Shown here piece by piece: positions 27,527-36,667 of a DNA stretch of 64,000 nucleotides. The notes below the pieces were generated by a model that saw only the letters and a program-made list of their open reading frames with translations, made no database searches and was not told the DNA's origin. The stretch's first letter is position 1; every line of letters begins with the position of its first letter. The DNA comes from an uncultured Oscillospiraceae bacterium (GTDB taxonomy: Bacteria > Bacillota > Clostridia > Oscillospirales > Oscillospiraceae): NCBI GenBank assembly GCA_947627325.1, contig CANQVO010000005.1:62001-126000 (forward strand). The letters are read 5' to 3'. Position numbers and translations under genes: made by a program.

Positions 27527-30523
27527 TTACAGGTTCACGTACCGCTGGAGGATGGTGGCGACCTCGGCGCGGGTGGCGAGGCCCTGGGGGTCCAGGCGGG
27601 CGCCGCCCTTGCCGGTGAGAATGCCGTTCTGCACCGCCCAGCGCATGGCGTCGGTCGCCCAGTCGGAGATGGCGGAGACGTCGGCGAAGTCATCCAGACC
27701 GCCGTCGGCGGCGGGGGAGTTGGCGTAGCGGTAGAGCATGGTGACCAGCTGCTCCCGGGTGATGTTGCCCTCCGGGGCGGTGCCGTCGGAGATCCCCTGG
27801 GCTTTGGCCCAGTCCATGCCCTTGCTGTACCAGGTGGCCCCGCCATCGGTGGACTGCCCGTCCAGCCGGGCCAGAACGGTCATGAGCATGGCCCGGGTCA
27901 TGTTCTGCTGGGGGGCAAACTGGTTCTCGCCCACGCCGTTGAACAGCCCCTTTTCGGTCACGAAGGTCACGCCGCTCTCGTACCAACTCCCCTTCTCCAC
28001 ATCGCCAAAAGTCTGAGACGCGGGGGTGGTGGACTCGGGCGTGGTGGGCGTGGTGGGCGTAGAACCGCCCGTAGAGCCGCCGGAAGAACTCCCGCCGGAG
28101 GCCCCGCCTCCGCCACCGCCGCCACCGCTGCTGGCCTTGGTGACAGTGACCTGGATCTCCTTCATGCTGGGGTCGGCCTTGGCCTGGTCCAGGGTCATGG
28201 CGGTGGTGTCGGCCATGACCACGTAGACGCTGGCGGCGCCCTGGGCCACGCCCTGCACCCGAACGCTCTTGCCGCTCACGGACACAGTAGCCACAGAGGT
28301 GTCGGAGGAAATGGCGTAGACGTGCTTCCCCGCGTACCCGCTGACAGTGGCGGTGACGGAGGCGGAACCGCCCACCGACACGCTGACAGAACTCCTGCTC
28401 AAGCTCAACCTGTCCACAGGCAGAGCCTTAAACGTGGCGGAAACAGTGACGTTGGAAGCGGGCATGGTGAAGGTGTTGTCCGCCGCCACGGCCACGGTCT
28501 TCCCGTCCGATTCCTTCACGGTAAGCGTGTCCAGTTCATAGCCCTTGTCCGGGGCGACGGTGAGGGTGATCTTTGTCCCGGCCTCAACCTCGGTGGGATC
28601 GGCGGTCACTTTGCCGTGCTGGGCGGCGGCTACGGTCACGGTGTAGGTCGTCGGCTCGGACGGGTCGGCGTCAAAGGGGATCCAGGTGACATCGTATGCA
28701 CCGCTGACCAACTCCTCTTTAGCCTCATCAGCCTCATCTGTCCAGGTGCTGTTTTCCTCGGGATAATAGATGGTCAAAGCACGATTGGTAAACGGGCCGC
28801 CAAAGATACTACTACCACTACTACCACTATGCATAAAACCACTACCACTCTGCGGCACATTCCCCAAAAATCTTACGCTGATCTGCGCTCCATCATAATC
28901 GATACCGCATGTAAAAGCAAAGGCGCCAATGCTGGTCAGGCCCTCCGGGAAGGTCACGTCGGTCAGGGCGGGGCAACGCCCAAAGGCAGAGCCGCCGATG
29001 GTGGTCGGCCCCTCCGGGAAGATCACGTTGGCCAGAGCGGCGCAATCAAAAAAGGCATTGCCGCCAATGGTGGTCGGCCCCTCCGAAAAGGTCACGTCGG
29101 TCAGAGCGGGGCAGTGCTCAAACGCAGATGCGCCAATGGTGGTCGTTCCCGCTGAAAAAATCACGCTGGTCAGGGCGGGGCAATCATTAAAGGCACAGTC
29201 GCCAATGGTGGTCGTTCCCCCCAGGAAGGTCGCGTCGGTCAGTTTACAATTAGTAAAGGCCTCAAAGCCGATGGTGGTCAGGCTCTCCGGGAAGGTCACG
29301 TCAGTCAGGGCGGAGCAGTACGCAAAGGCAGAGCCGCCGATGGTGGTCACGCTGTCCGGGATGGTCACGTCAGTCAGGGCGGAGCAGTACGCAAAGGCAG
29401 AGCCGCCGATGGTGGTCACGCTGTCCGGGATGGTGTAGGTCGTGCGAGGATTGGCGATAGGATACTGGATCAGGGTGGTCATGTTCTTGTTGAACAACAC
29501 ACCATCCCGCGTGGCATAGGCGAGATTATCCGCCGCCACGGTGAAGTCAGTCAGTGCGCCGCAATCATTAAAAGCCTCGTCACCAATGATGGTCACACTA
29601 GCCGGAAGGGTCACCTGGGTCAACTCCGAACAAGAATCAAAGGCCGACACGCCGATGGTGGTCGCCCCCTCCGGGAAGATCACGCTGGTCAGGGCGTCGC
29701 AATTAAAAAAGGCATGGTCGCCAATGGTAATCAGGCCCTCCGGGAGGGTCATGTCGGTCAGGGCGGTGCAGCCAGAAAAGGCATAATCGCCAATAGTGGT
29801 CACGCCCTCCGGGATGGTTACATGAGTCAGGGCCTTGCAGAACACGAAGGCCCCGTTACCGATGGTGGTCACACCGTCTGGAACCGCGTAAGTGTCCTGG
29901 GTTTTTCCGTGGGGATACTGGATCAGGGTGGTCTTATCCTTGTTGAACAGCGCTCCGTCCATCGCGATATAGGCGGGGTTGTCCTCCGCCACAGTAAAAC
30001 TGGTCAGAGCGTCGCAACCCCAAAAGGCATAATCGCCGATGGTGGTCAAGCTCTCCGGAAGGGTCACGTCGGTCAGGGCCCAGCAGCCAGAAAAGGCATA
30101 ATCGCCGATGGTGGTCAGGCCCCCCGGGAGGGTCACGCCGGTCAGGGCGTGGCAACTATCAAAGGCACTTTCGCCGATGGTGGTCACACCTGCCGGAATG
30201 GTCACATTAGTCAGGGCGAAGCAGTACGCAAAGGCATAATCGCCGATGGTGGTTACACCCTCCTGGATGACGATGGTGACGATCTTTGCATCCCATGGAG
30301 GATCAATAAGATAGCTGCCCAAACCTTGATAAAAATCTTTCATCGCCCCCGTTCCAGAGATGGTGAGGGTGCCGTCGCTGGTAAGGGTCCAGGACAGATT
30401 GGTTCCGTCCCCTTCCCCGCCGCAGTAGCCGGATTGCACTACCTCCCCCGCCGCCAGGGCGGGAACGGCCAGGCCCAGGCAGAGGGTGAGGACCAGGAAA
30501 AGGGATAGGGCGCGTTTTTTCAT
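27527..30523 (-). CDS. BspA-type LRR surface protein with Big2 and SLH domains
   Basis: This 998-aa secreted, S-layer-anchored protein starts MKKRALSLFLVLTLCLGLAVPALAAG (signal peptide). It carries about 17 BspA/LRR_5 repeats of 23 aa (TTIGxxAFxxCxALTxVTxPxx; 28880-30270), two of them extended by a beta insert ending in TTLIQYP. An InlB B-repeat-like module (28400-28670) and a Big2 Ig-like domain (28200-28420) follow. A Gly/Ser then Thr/Pro linker leads to three SLH domains (27530-28010), which bind pyruvylated secondary wall polymer. Such proteins act in adhesion or host contact; the ligand is unknown. The start at 30523 is fixed by AAAAGGAGGAAG; upstream codons encode no family sequence. 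Third-position GC is lower than in neighbours. Confidence 0.92.
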   Translation of the reverse strand: MKKRALSLFLVLTLCLGLAVPALAAGEVVQSGYCGGEGDGTNLSWTLTSDGTLTISGTGAMKDFYQGLGSYLIDPPWDAKIVTIVIQEGVTTIGDYAFAYCFALTNVTIPAGVTTIGESAFDSCHALTGVTLPGGLTTIGDYAFSGCWALTDVTLPESLTTIGDYAFWGCDALTSFTVAEDNPAYIAMDGALFNKDKTTLIQYPHGKTQDTYAVPDGVTTIGNGAFVFCKALTHVTIPEGVTTIGDYAFSGCTALTDMTLPEGLITIGDHAFFNCDALTSVIFPEGATTIGVSAFDSCSELTQVTLPASVTIIGDEAFNDCGALTDFTVAADNLAYATRDGVLFNKNMTTLIQYPIANPRTTYTIPDSVTTIGGSAFAYCSALTDVTIPDSVTTIGGSAFAYCSALTDVTFPESLTTIGFEAFTNCKLTDATFLGGTTTIGDCAFNDCPALTSVIFSAGTTTIGASAFEHCPALTDVTFSEGPTTIGGNAFFDCAALANVIFPEGPTTIGGSAFGRCPALTDVTFPEGLTSIGAFAFTCGIDYDGAQISVRFLGNVPQSGSGFMHSGSSGSSIFGGPFTNRALTIYYPEENSTWTDEADEAKEELVSGAYDVTWIPFDADPSEPTTYTVTVAAAQHGKVTADPTEVEAGTKITLTVAPDKGYELDTLTVKESDGKTVAVAADNTFTMPASNVTVSATFKALPVDRLSLSRSSVSVSVGGSASVTATVSGYAGKHVYAISSDTSVATVSVSGKSVRVQGVAQGAASVYVVMADTTAMTLDQAKADPSMKEIQVTVTKASSGGGGGGGGASGGSSSGGSTGGSTPTTPTTPESTTPASQTFGDVEKGSWYESGVTFVTEKGLFNGVGENQFAPQQNMTRAMLMTVLARLDGQSTDGGATWYSKGMDWAKAQGISDGTAPEGNITREQLVTMLYRYANSPAADGGLDDFADVSAISDWATDAMRWAVQNGILTGKGGARLDPQGLATRAEVATILQRYVNL
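28880..30270 (-). repeat. 69-nt leucine-rich repeat array
   Basis: The gene contains about 17 imperfect 69-nt units coding for 23-aa BspA LRRs. One tandem pair is exact: bases 29294-29366 equal 29363-29435 (73 identical bases at a 69-base period), pointing to a very recent unit duplication. The spacing and coding content exclude a CRISPR array. Confidence 0.9.
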
Positions 30524-30547
30524 ATGTGCTTCCTCCTTTTCGATTCC

Positions 30548-30647
30548 TCTCGACAGGGCCGCCCGTGGGGACGGGAGGGATCCCGCCCCCGGGGGCTGGC
30601 CCCGTCGAGATAACAAGAAGCGGTGCGGGGCGATTTCCCTACACCGC
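30548..30647 (-). promoter_or_regulatory. Structured 5' leader of LRR-SLH gene
   Basis: Upstream of the ribosome site, two hairpins would form in the minus-strand transcript. One is TCTCGACAGGGCC (30548-30560) with GGCCCCGTCGAGA (30598-30610), 12 of 13 paired, with further GC pairing inside. The other is GCGGTG (30620-30625) with CACCGC (30642-30647). No known riboswitch class was recognised. The first hairpin ends about 11 bases before the AGGAGG, so it could affect translation. Confidence 0.4.
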
Positions 30648-30681
30648 AAAACACACGCCGCCCATTCTATCCACTTCCCCC

Positions 30682-30710
30682 TTGAAAGGTTTTAGGGAAA
30701 TGGGTATAAT
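30682..30710 (+). promoter_or_regulatory. Near-consensus promoter of the small RNA
   Basis: TTGAAA (30682-30687), 17 bases, then TATAAT (30705-30710). It is one of the strongest-looking promoters in the window, yet no ORF follows on this strand before a terminator 140 bases later. Confidence 0.85.
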
Positions 30711-30717
30711 GGGGGTT

Positions 30718-30854
30718 GGCGCAAGTTACTTGCTGTGTGGGAGCTGCCTTCTCCTGCATAGGGGTGGGGGGTGCTGCAACACCCCCTGCCCTGCCTCTTG
30801 TTACCTCGGCTCTCTTATTGTAGCCCCTTGCAACGGAAATTGCAAGGGGCATTT
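30718..30854 (+). ncRNA. Free-standing small RNA, 6S RNA-like architecture
   Basis: A strong promoter and an intrinsic terminator delimit a transcript of about 137 nt between the LRR-SLH gene and mscS, antisense to neither. It can form a long interrupted closing helix: GCAAG (30721) with CTTGC (30827), GCTGTG (30732) with TGTAGC (30819), and GGGAG (30739) with CTCTC (30810). A central bubble of about 17 nt on each side follows, and then a terminal hairpin GGGGGTG-ctgcaa-CACCCCC. This closing stem/bubble/terminal stem order is that of 6S RNA, which sequesters sigma-A RNA polymerase. The length is a little short for 6S, and I recognise no family-specific sequence, so the class is inferred from shape only. 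Confidence 0.55.
30823..30854 (+). terminator. Terminator of the small RNA
   Basis: GCCCCTTGCAA (30823-30833) pairs with TTGCAAGGGGC (30840-30850) around CGGAAA and is followed by ATTTT. Its left arm is also the 3' strand of the proposed closing helix, so the two structures are alternatives. Confidence 0.85.
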
Positions 30855-30874
30855 TCGCGTTTTGGGGCGGAGGG

Positions 30875-31702
30875 TCACCGCTCCAGCATATGGACGTTCA
30901 GGTGGTCGTAGGTCATCTCCAGCCCGGCGGCGTCCAGGGCCTGCTTGACCCCCTCGGTGACGCTGTAAAAGGCGGGCCAGTAGTCCTCCCCCCGGCACCA
31001 GACCCACAGGTTGTACTCGATGGCGCTGGCGCCGTACCGGGCCACGCCCACCACCGGCTCCGGCTCGGCCAGGGTCAGGGGATTTCGCGCCAGGCTCTCC
31101 AGCACCGCCGCCTTCACCTGGGGGATGGGGCTCTCATAGGAGGCGGAGAAGGTGATCTCGATCCGGCGGGTGGGCTCCTTGGAGTAGTTGAGCACCTTGG
31201 CCTCGGAGACGATCTTGTTGGGCAGGTAGACCAGCTTGTTGTCGGTGGTGTCCAGCTTGGTGTACATCAGGGCCACCTCCTTCACCGTGCCCTTGACCCC
31301 GTCCATCTCCACAAAGTCTCCCACCCGGAAGGGGCGGGCCCCCAAGATGGTGATGCCGCCGGCCAAATTGGCCAGCACCCCCTGGGCGGCCAGGGACAGG
31401 GCCAGGCCGATGACGGAGAACAGGGCGATGAGGGAGGTGATCTCCACCCCCAGCGTCTCGCAGATGAGCAGGACGCACACCACGCCCACCACCAGCTTGA
31501 CCACGTTGCGGATGATGCGGATCAGGGTGGGGTCCAGCTTGCTCTTGCCCAGGGCCCGGTTTACCAGGGCCAGGACGATCCGGCTGACCACCATCGCCGC
31601 CACGATGATGACCAAGATGTAGACCAGGTTCCACAGGGTCAACTTTTCGGGCAGCCGGCTGAAGGTGGCGCCCAGGCTCTCGATCTCTTGGATGTCAGGC
31701 AC
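30875..31702 (-). CDS. Small-conductance mechanosensitive channel (MscS family)
   Basis: This 275-aa inner-membrane channel opens under membrane tension to release osmolytes. Membrane helices lie at about 24-47, 66-88 and 92-122. The third, pore-lining helix includes SVIGLALSLAAQGVLANLAGG with the Gly/Ala packing of TM3, and GARPFRVGDFVEMDGVKGTV opens the beta domain. VYLPNKIV is typical of MscS. The start is GTG at 31702 with AAAGGAG 8 bases upstream; the nearer ATG runs into a stop. It follows the tuf terminator. Confidence 0.93.
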   Translation of the reverse strand: MPDIQEIESLGATFSRLPEKLTLWNLVYILVIIVAAMVVSRIVLALVNRALGKSKLDPTLIRIIRNVVKLVVGVVCVLLICETLGVEITSLIALFSVIGLALSLAAQGVLANLAGGITILGARPFRVGDFVEMDGVKGTVKEVALMYTKLDTTDNKLVYLPNKIVSEAKVLNYSKEPTRRIEITFSASYESPIPQVKAAVLESLARNPLTLAEPEPVVGVARYGASAIEYNLWVWCRGEDYWPAFYSVTEGVKQALDAAGLEMTYDHLNVHMLER

Positions 31703-31718
31703 AGTTCATGCTCCTTTC

Positions 31719-31753
31719 AAAAAAGGACGCCAGCCGGGTGCCGGCTGGCGTCC
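31719..31753 (-). terminator. Terminator of tuf
   Basis: GGACGCCAGCCGG (31725-31737) pairs perfectly with CCGGCTGGCGTCC (31741-31753), and a T6 tract (31719-31724) follows on the minus strand. It ends the str operon. Confidence 0.9.
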
Positions 31754-31780
31754 AAAGGGGGTTTGGCAAAGGGGTGGGAA

Positions 31781-32983
31781 TCAGTCCTCCACCTCAATGA
31801 CCACGCCGGAGCCCACGGTGCGGCCGCCCTCACGGATGGCGAAACGCAGGCCCTTCTCGATGGCGATGGGGGTGATCAGCTCCACCTTCATGTCCACGTT
31901 GTCGCCGGGCATGCACATCTCGGTGCCCTCGGGCAGGGTGATGACGCCGGTGACGTCGGTGGTGCGGAAGTAGAACTGGGGACGGTAGTTGTTGAAGAAG
32001 GGGGTGTGACGGCCGCCCTCGTCCTTGCTCAGGACGTACACCTGGCCGACGAACTTGGTGTAGGGGTGGATGGAGCCGGGCTTGCACAGGACCTGGCCGC
32101 GCTCGATGTCGGTCTTGGCCACGCCGCGGAGCAGGCAGCCGGCGTTGTCGCCCGCCTCCACGAAGTCCAGGGTCTTATGGAACATCTCCATGGAGGTGAC
32201 CACGGTCTTCTTGCGCTCCTCGGTGAGGCCGATGATCTCCACTTCCTCGCCGGCCTTCAGCTGGCCGCGCTCCACACGGCCGGTGGCCACAGTGCCGCGG
32301 CCGGAGATGGTGAACACGTCCTCCACGGGCATCAGGAAGGGCAGGGTGTCGTCACGGGGCGGGGTGGGGATATAGTTGTCCACCGCGTCCAGCAGTTCCT
32401 TGATGCAGGCGAAGTCGGGGTCGTCGGGGTTGTTGGACTCGTTGGTCAGGGCGTTCAGAGCGGAGCCCTTGATGATGGGGATGTCGTCCCCGGGGAACTC
32501 GTACTTGGACAGGGTCTCGCGGACCTCCATCTCCACCAGCTCCAGCAGCTCGGGGTCGTCCACCTGGTCGCACTTGTTCAGGAAGACCACGATGGCGGGC
32601 ACGCCCACCTGGCGGGCCAGCAGGATGTGCTCCTTGGTCTGAGCCATGGGGCCGTCGGTGGCGGCGATGACCAGGATGGCGCCGTCCATCTGCGCGGCGC
32701 CGGTGATCATGTTCTTGATATAGTCGGCGTGGCCCGGGCAGTCGACGTGGGCGTAGTGGCGGGCGTCCGTCTCGTACTCCACGTGGGCGGTGTTGATGGT
32801 GATGCCGCGCTCGCGCTCCTCGGGGGCCTTGTCGATGCTGGAGTAGTCCTCATACTCGGCCTGACCCTTCATAGCCAGGTACTTGGTAATGGCGGCGGTG
32901 AGGGTGGTCTTGCCATGGTCCACGTGGCCGATGGTGCCGATGTTCACGTGGGGCTTGGTGCGTTCAAACTTTTGCTTAGCCAT
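31781..32983 (-). CDS. tuf: Elongation factor Tu
   Basis: This 400-aa GTPase delivers aminoacyl-tRNA to the ribosome. G1 is [11 protein letters not shown], with the effector region [15 protein letters not shown]3 DCPGHADYI, and G4 NKCDQVDD. Beta-barrel domains 2 and 3 are complete, ending in [25 protein letters not shown] lies before the ATG. It is last in the str operon and also has its own promoter in the fusA-tuf gap. Confidence 0.99.
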   Translation of the reverse strand: MAKQKFERTKPHVNIGTIGHVDHGKTTLTAAITKYLAMKGQAEYEDYSSIDKAPEERERGITINTAHVEYETDARHYAHVDCPGHADYIKNMITGAAQMDGAILVIAATDGPMAQTKEHILLARQVGVPAIVVFLNKCDQVDDPELLELVEMEVRETLSKYEFPGDDIPIIKGSALNALTNESNNPDDPDFACIKELLDAVDNYIPTPPRDDTLPFLMPVEDVFTISGRGTVATGRVERGQLKAGEEVEIIGLTEERKKTVVTSMEMFHKTLDFVEAGDNAGCLLRGVAKTDIERGQVLCKPGSIHPYTKFVGQVYVLSKDEGGRHTPFFNNYRPQFYFRTTDVTGVITLPEGTEMCMPGDNVDMKVELITPIAIEKGLRFAIREGGRTVGSGVVIEVED

Positions 32984-33048
32984 TTTTGATATCCTCCTTA
33001 GATATTCAAATAGTTCGCCTGGGTGGAATTGTCAGTACGTTGGTACTG

Positions 33049-33077
33049 ATTGTAGCGCATTTTGAGGGAAAATGCAA
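33049..33077 (-). promoter_or_regulatory. Internal promoter for tuf
   Basis: On the minus strand TTGCAT (33072-33077) is 17 bases from TACAAT (33049-33054). The -35 overlaps a weak 6-bp hairpin (33074-33089) with a short T-tract, a possible attenuator after fusA. A 7-bp inverted repeat TCAGTAC-gttg-GTACTGA (33032-33049) lies at the predicted start of transcription. Confidence 0.7.
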
Positions 33078-33089
33078 GACTTTTCTTGC

Positions 33090-35201
33090 TCAGCCCTCGC
33101 TCTGCTTGCCCCGCTGGGCCACGATCTTCTCCGCGATGGACTTGGGGATCTCCACGTAGCTGTGGGGCTCCATGGAGTACTGGCCCCGGCCCTGGGTGCG
33201 GGAGCGCAGATCGGTGGCGTAGCCGAACATCTCGGCCAGGGGCACGTGGGCGGTGACCTGGGTGGCCCCGGGGCGGCTCTCCTGGCCCTGGACCATGCCC
33301 CGGCGGGCGGTGAGGTCGCCGATGACGTTGCCCAGGTACTCGTCCGGGGCGGTGACGTCCACCCGCATCACGGGCTCCAGCAGAACGGGGTCCGCCTTGC
33401 GGCAGGCCTCCTTGAAGGCCATGGAGCCGGCGATCTTGAAGGCCATCTCGGAGGAGTCCACCTCGTGGAAGGAGCCGTCAAAGAGGGTGACCTTCACGTC
33501 CTCCACCGGGTACCCGGCCAGAACGCCGGCCTGCATGGCCCCCTGGATGCCCGCGTCCACGGCGGGGATATACTCCTTGGGGATGGCGCCGCCTACGATC
33601 TGGTTCTCGAAGACGTAGCCCGCGCCGGGCTCGTTGGGCTCCACGCGGATCTTCACGTGGCCGTACTGGCCCTTGCCGCCGGACTGGCGGGCGTACTTGG
33701 TGTCCTGCTCCACGCTCTTGCGGATGGTCTCCTTGTAGGCCACCTGGGGCGCGCCCACGTTGGCCTCCACCTTGTACTCGCGCAAAAGGCGGTCCACGAT
33801 GATCTCCAGGTGGAGCTCGCCCATGCCGGCGATGATGGTCTGGCCGGTCTCCTCGTCGGTCCAGGTCTTGAAGGTGGGGTCCTCCTCGGCCAGCTTGGCC
33901 AGGGCCAGGCCCATCTTCTCCTGGCCGGCCTTGGTCTTGGGCTCGATGGCCACCCGGATGACCGGGTCGGGGAAGTCCATGGACTCCAGGATGATGGGGT
34001 GCTTCTCGTCACAGAGGGTGTCGCCGGTGGTGGAGTTCTTCAGGCCGATGACGGCGGCGATGTCGCCGGAGTAGACCGTCTCCAGATCCTCCCGGTGGTT
34101 GGCGTGCATCTGCAAAATGCGGCCGATGCGCTCCTTCTGCCCCTTGGTGGAGTTGAGCACGCCGGTGCCGGTGTTCAGGGTGCCGGAGTAGACCCGGGTG
34201 TAGGCCAGGCGGCCCACAAAGGGGTCGGTGGCGATCTTGAACACCAGGGCGGAGAAGGGGGCGGAGTCGTCGCTGGGGCGCTCGTCCTCCTCCTCGGTGT
34301 CCGGGTTCACGCCCTTGATGGGCGGAACGTCGGTGGGGGCGGGCATATAGTCCACGATGGCGTCCAGCAGTTTCTGCACACCCTTGTTTTTATAAGAGGT
34401 GCCGCAGGTGACGGGGACGAACTCGTTGGCGATGGTGGCCTGCCGGATGGCGGCGCGGATCTTGTCGGTGGGGACCTCCTTGCCGTCCAGGTACATCTCC
34501 ATGATCTCGTCGTCGAACATAGAGACGGCGTCCAGCAGTTTCTCCCGGTACTCGGCGGCCAGGTCGGCCATATCCGCGGGGATCTCCTCCACGCGCATAT
34601 CCTCGCCCTTGTCGTCGTAGTAGACGTCGGCGTTCATCTCCACCAGGTCCACGATGCCCTTGAAGGTGTCCTCCCGGCCGATGGGCAGCTGGATGGGCAC
34701 GGCGTTGCACTTCAGCCGGTCGTGGATCATGTCCAGGACGTGGTAAAAGTCCGCGCCCATGATGTCCATCTTGTTGACGTAGATCATCCGGGGGACCTTG
34801 TAGTGGTCCGCCTGACGCCAGACGGTCTCCGACTGGGGCTCCACGCCGCCCTTGGCGCACATGACGGTCACAGAGCCGTCCAGCACGCGCAGGGAGCGCT
34901 CCACCTCCACGGTGAAGTCCACGTGGCCCGGGGTGTCGATAATGTTGATGCGGGTCTGGGGGAACTTGCGGCCGGCGGAGCCGGTCCAGTAGCAGGTGGT
35001 GGCGGCGGAGGTGATGGTGATGCCCCGCTCCTGCTCCTGGGCCATCCAGTCCATGGTGGCGGTGCCGTCATGGGTCTCGCCGATCTTGTAGTTCACGCCG
35101 GTGTAGTACAAGATGCGCTCGGTGGTGGTGGTCTTGCCGGCGTCGATGTGGGCCATGATGCCGATGTTTCTTGTATTCTCTAGGCTGACTTTTCTAGGCA
35201 T
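33090..35201 (-). CDS. fusA: Elongation factor G
   Basis: This 703-aa translational GTPase drives tRNA-mRNA translocation. [20 protein letters not shown] is the G1 loop; [30 protein letters not shown] and [10 protein letters not shown] are the other G motifs. Domains II-V are complete ([21 protein letters not shown]-like [17 protein letters not shown]). AAGGAGTAACTAGAT precedes the ATG. It follows rpsG by a short gap in the str operon. Confidence 0.99.
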   Translation of the reverse strand: MPRKVSLENTRNIGIMAHIDAGKTTTTERILYYTGVNYKIGETHDGTATMDWMAQEQERGITITSAATTCYWTGSAGRKFPQTRINIIDTPGHVDFTVEVERSLRVLDGSVTVMCAKGGVEPQSETVWRQADHYKVPRMIYVNKMDIMGADFYHVLDMIHDRLKCNAVPIQLPIGREDTFKGIVDLVEMNADVYYDDKGEDMRVEEIPADMADLAAEYREKLLDAVSMFDDEIMEMYLDGKEVPTDKIRAAIRQATIANEFVPVTCGTSYKNKGVQKLLDAIVDYMPAPTDVPPIKGVNPDTEEEDERPSDDSAPFSALVFKIATDPFVGRLAYTRVYSGTLNTGTGVLNSTKGQKERIGRILQMHANHREDLETVYSGDIAAVIGLKNSTTGDTLCDEKHPIILESMDFPDPVIRVAIEPKTKAGQEKMGLALAKLAEEDPTFKTWTDEETGQTIIAGMGELHLEIIVDRLLREYKVEANVGAPQVAYKETIRKSVEQDTKYARQSGGKGQYGHVKIRVEPNEPGAGYVFENQIVGGAIPKEYIPAVDAGIQGAMQAGVLAGYPVEDVKVTLFDGSFHEVDSSEMAFKIAGSMAFKEACRKADPVLLEPVMRVDVTAPDEYLGNVIGDLTARRGMVQGQESRPGATQVTAHVPLAEMFGYATDLRSRTQGRGQYSMEPHSYVEIPKSIAEKIVAQRGKQSEG

Positions 35202-35225
35202 ATCTAGTTACTCCTTGGTCCCTCT

Positions 35226-35696
35226 TTACCAGCGGTAGTGGGCGAAGGCCTGGTTGGCCTCGGCCATCTTGTGCACGTCCTCCCGCTTCTTCACAGACGC
35301 GCCGGTGTTGTTGGCGGCGTCCATGATCTCCGCGGCCAGGCGCTCCCGCATGGTCTTCTCGCCACGGCCGCGGGAGTAGGTGGTGAGCCACCTGAGGCCC
35401 AGGGTCTGGCGCCGCTCGGGCCGGACCTCCATGGGCACCTGGTAGGTGGAGCCGCCCACGCGGCGGGACTTGGTCTCCAGGGACGGCATGATGTTCTCCA
35501 GCGCGGCGGTGAAGACGTCCAGGGGCTCCTTGTCGGTCTTCTCCTTGATGATGTCGAAGGCGCCGTAGACGACCTTCTGGGCCACGCCCTTCTTGCCGTC
35601 GAGCATGATACTGTTGACAAGCTTAGTGACTAAGACGGAATGGTATACCGGATCGGGCAATACTTCCCGCTTGGGTACGTTTCCTCTTCTGGGCAC
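35226..35696 (-). CDS. rpsG: 30S ribosomal protein S7
   Basis: This 156-aa primary assembly protein of the 30S head binds the 3' domain of 16S rRNA. The start is GTG at 35696, giving the family N-terminus [17 protein letters not shown], with GGAGGG 7 bases upstream; the longer reading frame adds an artefactual [25 protein letters not shown] is the S7 signature. The 150-base rpsL-rpsG gap can fold, which fits the S7-mediated translational control known for str operons, although this is not shown here. Confidence 0.98.
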   Translation of the reverse strand: MPRRGNVPKREVLPDPVYHSVLVTKLVNSIMLDGKKGVAQKVVYGAFDIIKEKTDKEPLDVFTAALENIMPSLETKSRRVGGSTYQVPMEVRPERRQTLGLRWLTTYSRGRGEKTMRERLAAEIMDAANNTGASVKKREDVHKMAEANQAFAHYRW

Positions 35697-35846
35697 TTCG
35701 CTTCCCTCCTTCATATAAAATGAATTTCATAGGTACTCGAAGCGTTTTTTTGGAACGGTTCGTGTATGCCCGCCGGAAACGCACCTGGGCTCCGGGATAC
35801 GGAATATCAGGTACGCACGGCGAGGCGTGCGGGGAAAGGTTCAGAG

Positions 35847-36269
35847 TTACTTCTTGCCGGCCTTGGGCCGCTTGGCGCCGTACTTGGAGCGGGCCTGCAT
35901 ACGGCCGGAGACGCCCTGGGTGTCCAGAGTGCCGCGGATGATGTGGTAACGCACGCCGGGCAGGTCCTTGACACGGCCGCCGCGGATCATCACCACGCTG
36001 TGCTCCTGCAGGTTGTGGCCCACACCGGGGATATAGGCGGTGACCTCGTAGCCGTTGGTCAGCTTCACACGGGCGATCTTACGAAGGGCCGAGTTGGGCT
36101 TCTTGGGGGTGGAGGTACGCACGGCGGTGCACACGCCGCGCTTCTGCGGAGAGGGCAGGTCGGTCTCCTTATTCTTAATGGTGTTGAGGCCAAACTGCAT
36201 GGCGGGGGCGGTGGACTTGTAGGTGGCGCTCTGGCGTCCCTTACGGACCAGCTGGTTGAACGTAGGCAT
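35847..36269 (-). CDS. rpsL: 30S ribosomal protein S12
   Basis: This 140-aa decoding-centre protein begins [13 protein letters not shown] and has [19 protein letters not shown] (with the streptomycin-associated Lys) and [28 protein letters not shown]. The residues where resistance mutations arise appear wild type (TPKKPNSA and GRVKDLPG). It is second in the str operon. Confidence 0.99.
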   Translation of the reverse strand: MPTFNQLVRKGRQSATYKSTAPAMQFGLNTIKNKETDLPSPQKRGVCTAVRTSTPKKPNSALRKIARVKLTNGYEVTAYIPGVGHNLQEHSVVMIRGGRVKDLPGVRYHIIRGTLDTQGVSGRMQARSKYGAKRPKAGKK

Positions 36270-36336
36270 AGTGTTCCTCCTTTCTCAAATAATGATATAT
36301 TTTAACAGAATCACCCGCAGGTTATTCCGCTAAAAC

Positions 36337-36579
36337 CTAGAGCAGGACGGCACAGCAGGCGGCGGCCACGGCGATGCGGCAGGCGGCGCCCAACTGGGCC
36401 ATGGTGGCCCCGGCCTCCACCGGGATCCCGGCGGCGCGGGCCAGGTCGGCCAGGGGTGCGGTGAGGGCGGGGTCGGCGTCCTGGGCCAGAAAGAGCTTTT
36501 TGACCTGTCCGGCGCTCAGCGCCCGGCGGGTCTGCTTGGCCCCCACCACGCGTGGGGCCTGGGTCAACTCCTCCAGCAC
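36337..36579 (-). CDS. L7Ae-like ribosome-associated K-turn protein (YbxF family)
   Basis: This 80-aa protein of the L7Ae/L30e fold binds K-turn RNA. VVGAKQTRRALSAGQVKKLFLAQDADPALTAPLADLA matches the YbxF/YlxQ N-terminal half, and MAQLGAACRIAVAAACCAVL the C-terminal helix. The start is GTG at 36579, with AAAGGAGG about 8 bases upstream. In other Firmicutes it sits between rpoC and rpsL; here it is the first gene of the operon, directly behind a near-consensus promoter. Confidence 0.9.
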   Translation of the reverse strand: MLEELTQAPRVVGAKQTRRALSAGQVKKLFLAQDADPALTAPLADLARAAGIPVEAGATMAQLGAACRIAVAAACCAVLL

Positions 36580-36631
36580 CGGGGACCCCTCCTTTTCTCA
36601 AATCACGCCGGACATATCGGCGCAATTTGGC

Positions 36632-36660
36632 ATTATAGCACAAGCGGGGGCGCCCGTCAA
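36632..36660 (-). promoter_or_regulatory. Promoter of the str operon
   Basis: On the minus strand TTGACG (36655-36660) is 17 bases from TATAAT (36632-36637), nearly perfect sigma-A consensus, in the gap between the dacF stop codon and the L7Ae-like gene. Confidence 0.88.
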
Positions 36661-36667
36661 GCAAAAA

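Noticed and set aside
28880..30270. Regular direct repeats suggestive of a CRISPR array
   Set aside because: The 69-nt units are in-frame LRR codons with no unique spacers and no cas genes nearby.
30718..30854. SRP RNA (4.5S) as identity of the small RNA
   Set aside because: The conserved S-domain sequence with its GGAA-type apical loop and asymmetric internal loop is not present.
33068..33089. Strong terminator between fusA and tuf
   Set aside because: The hairpin has only six pairs and a short T run; it is at most an attenuator, so it is mentioned only with the tuf promoter.
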